Origin: an uncultured Rhodobacterales bacterium
GTDB taxonomy: Bacteria > Pseudomonadota > Alphaproteobacteria > Rhodobacterales > Rhodobacteraceae
Assembly (NCBI GenBank): GCA_903845215.1
Contig: CAIMWI010000059.1
Span: 1-35,006, forward strand
DNA: 35,006 bases
Direction: 5' to 3'
Shown: positions 34,688 through 35,006 of the stretch, piece by piece
Layout of the letters: each line of letters begins with the position of its first letter
Position numbering within the stretch: position 1 is the stretch's first letter
The notes under the pieces: generated by a model
The model's input: the letters and a program-made list of their open reading frames with translations, nothing else
Told to the model about the DNA's origin: nothing
Databases searched by the model: none
Translations under genes and position numbers: made by a program

Positions 34688-34719
34688 CGGACGGCGGGGC
34701 ACACCCTGCCGTCCGTTTT
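34688..34719 (+). terminator. Intrinsic terminator of RTX gene 2
   Basis: CGGACGGC (34688-34695) pairs with GCCGTCCG (34708-34715), extended inward by GGG/CCC pairs around CACA, followed by TTTT and then GCTTT. It lies 39 nt after the stop codon. It is a strong rho-independent terminator. Confidence 0.75.
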
Positions 34720-34865
34720 GCTTTACGCGCAGACCGAACGCTGCGGGCAGAAACTGTCTAAAATTTGCAGCCTTAACCCGATCTTTATGATTTTCGATGA
34801 CCCTGCGCCCTAGGCCGGATTTCCAAGGATTGGATGCGAAGACTTAGGCCAATTCCATTCATTAG

Positions 34866-35006
34866 GGAAAGTCTGAAAAACCTTCCCTAGCTGGCCTGAT
34901 CTGATAGACTTTATGGACCCCGTGAGGAGCCCTGCCGATGCCGAAGCAACCCGCCTTTCCTGGCCTCAAGCACGCGATGAAGAAGAAGCGGACGCGACGG
35001 GAGCTG
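34866..35006 (+). mobile_element. IS5-family insertion sequence, left end (cut by window edge)
   Basis: The transposase start at 34938 implies an element beginning shortly upstream. GGAAAGTCTGAAAAACC at 34866 onward looks like an IS5-type terminal repeat and is preceded by TTAG (34862-34865), which fits the YTAR four-base target duplication of this family. AGGGAA and TTCCCT within 34864-34890 also form a small inverted repeat. The right end lies outside the window, so the boundary is provisional. Confidence 0.6.
34938..35006 (+). CDS. IS5-family transposase, N-terminus (partial)
   Basis: The first 23 codons of an open reading frame running off the window: MPKQPAFPGLKHAMKKKRTR then REL. This start is characteristic of a common IS5-family transposase group (MPKQPxFPGLxxAMKKKxTRRE). 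GAGGAG lies at 34924-34929. The DDE catalytic domain is beyond the edge, so whether the transposase is intact cannot be judged. It inserted downstream of the RTX gene terminator and disrupts no visible gene. Confidence 0.8.
   Translation, partial: MPKQPAFPGLKHAMKKKRTRREL

Overview
The window looks like chromosomal DNA of an alphaproteobacterium of the Rhodobacteraceae type. It is GC-rich. The individual proteins read like Rhodobacterales homologues: a def/def-like/fmt cluster, a CcrM-type GANTC methyltransferase next to rnhB, an alphaproteobacterial LexA box (GTTC-N7-GTTC) in front of imuB, and cytochrome c' beside a glutathione-dependent formaldehyde dehydrogenase. No rRNA, tRNA or CRISPR array was seen. 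The species cannot be fixed from sequence reading alone.

Layout. (1) 1-1509: N-formylmethionine metabolism, with the 3' end of def, a peptide-deformylase-like gene that has lost two active-site residues, and fmt. The start/stop codons overlap throughout. (2) 1510-9807: a seven-gene operon behind a leader containing an intrinsic terminator. It encodes an AmiC-like amide sensor, an AmiR-like ANTAR antiterminator, two Dpp/Opp-type permeases, a periplasmic binding protein, an acetamidase/formamidase and a fused double ABC ATPase. The genes overlap or abut, apart from a 33-nt gap before the binding protein. The simplest reading is substrate-induced antitermination of an uptake-plus-hydrolysis pathway for an amide compound. 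(3) 9808-11264: frameshifted remnants of a galE-like epimerase and a family-2 glycosyltransferase, a decaying polysaccharide locus. (4) 11281-20055: mostly housekeeping and metabolic genes: xylitol-type dehydrogenase, RNase R, small membrane protein, MltB-like transglycosylase, SOS-controlled ImuB, cytochrome c', class III alcohol dehydrogenase.

(5) 20056-21481: an AT-rich insert with its own promoter and terminator. It encodes a DarT1-like DNA ADP-ribosyltransferase and a NADAR-family antitoxin one base apart. This is the clearest horizontally acquired defence or toxin-antitoxin module here. (6) 21600-29750: NYN/OST-HTH protein, RidA-like protein, a membrane-anchored winged-helix protein, a small secreted protein, RNase HII, CcrM (with three GANTC sites just upstream), a small periplasmic protein, MutY, a DUF721 protein, a DsbA-like thiol oxidoreductase and a class III CoA-transferase. 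(7) 30081-34649: two tandem paralogous RTX (GGxGxD) secreted proteins with near-identical C-termini, separate promoter regions and separate terminators. (8) 34866-35006: the left end of an IS5-family insertion sequence, cut by the window edge.

The items most worth following up are the DarT1/NADAR pair, the terminator-bearing AmiC/AmiR leader controlling an Opp-type transporter and formamidase, the GANTC triplet before ccrM, imuB standing alone behind an SOS box, the inactivated deformylase paralogue, and the tandem RTX genes with a recent internal duplication.
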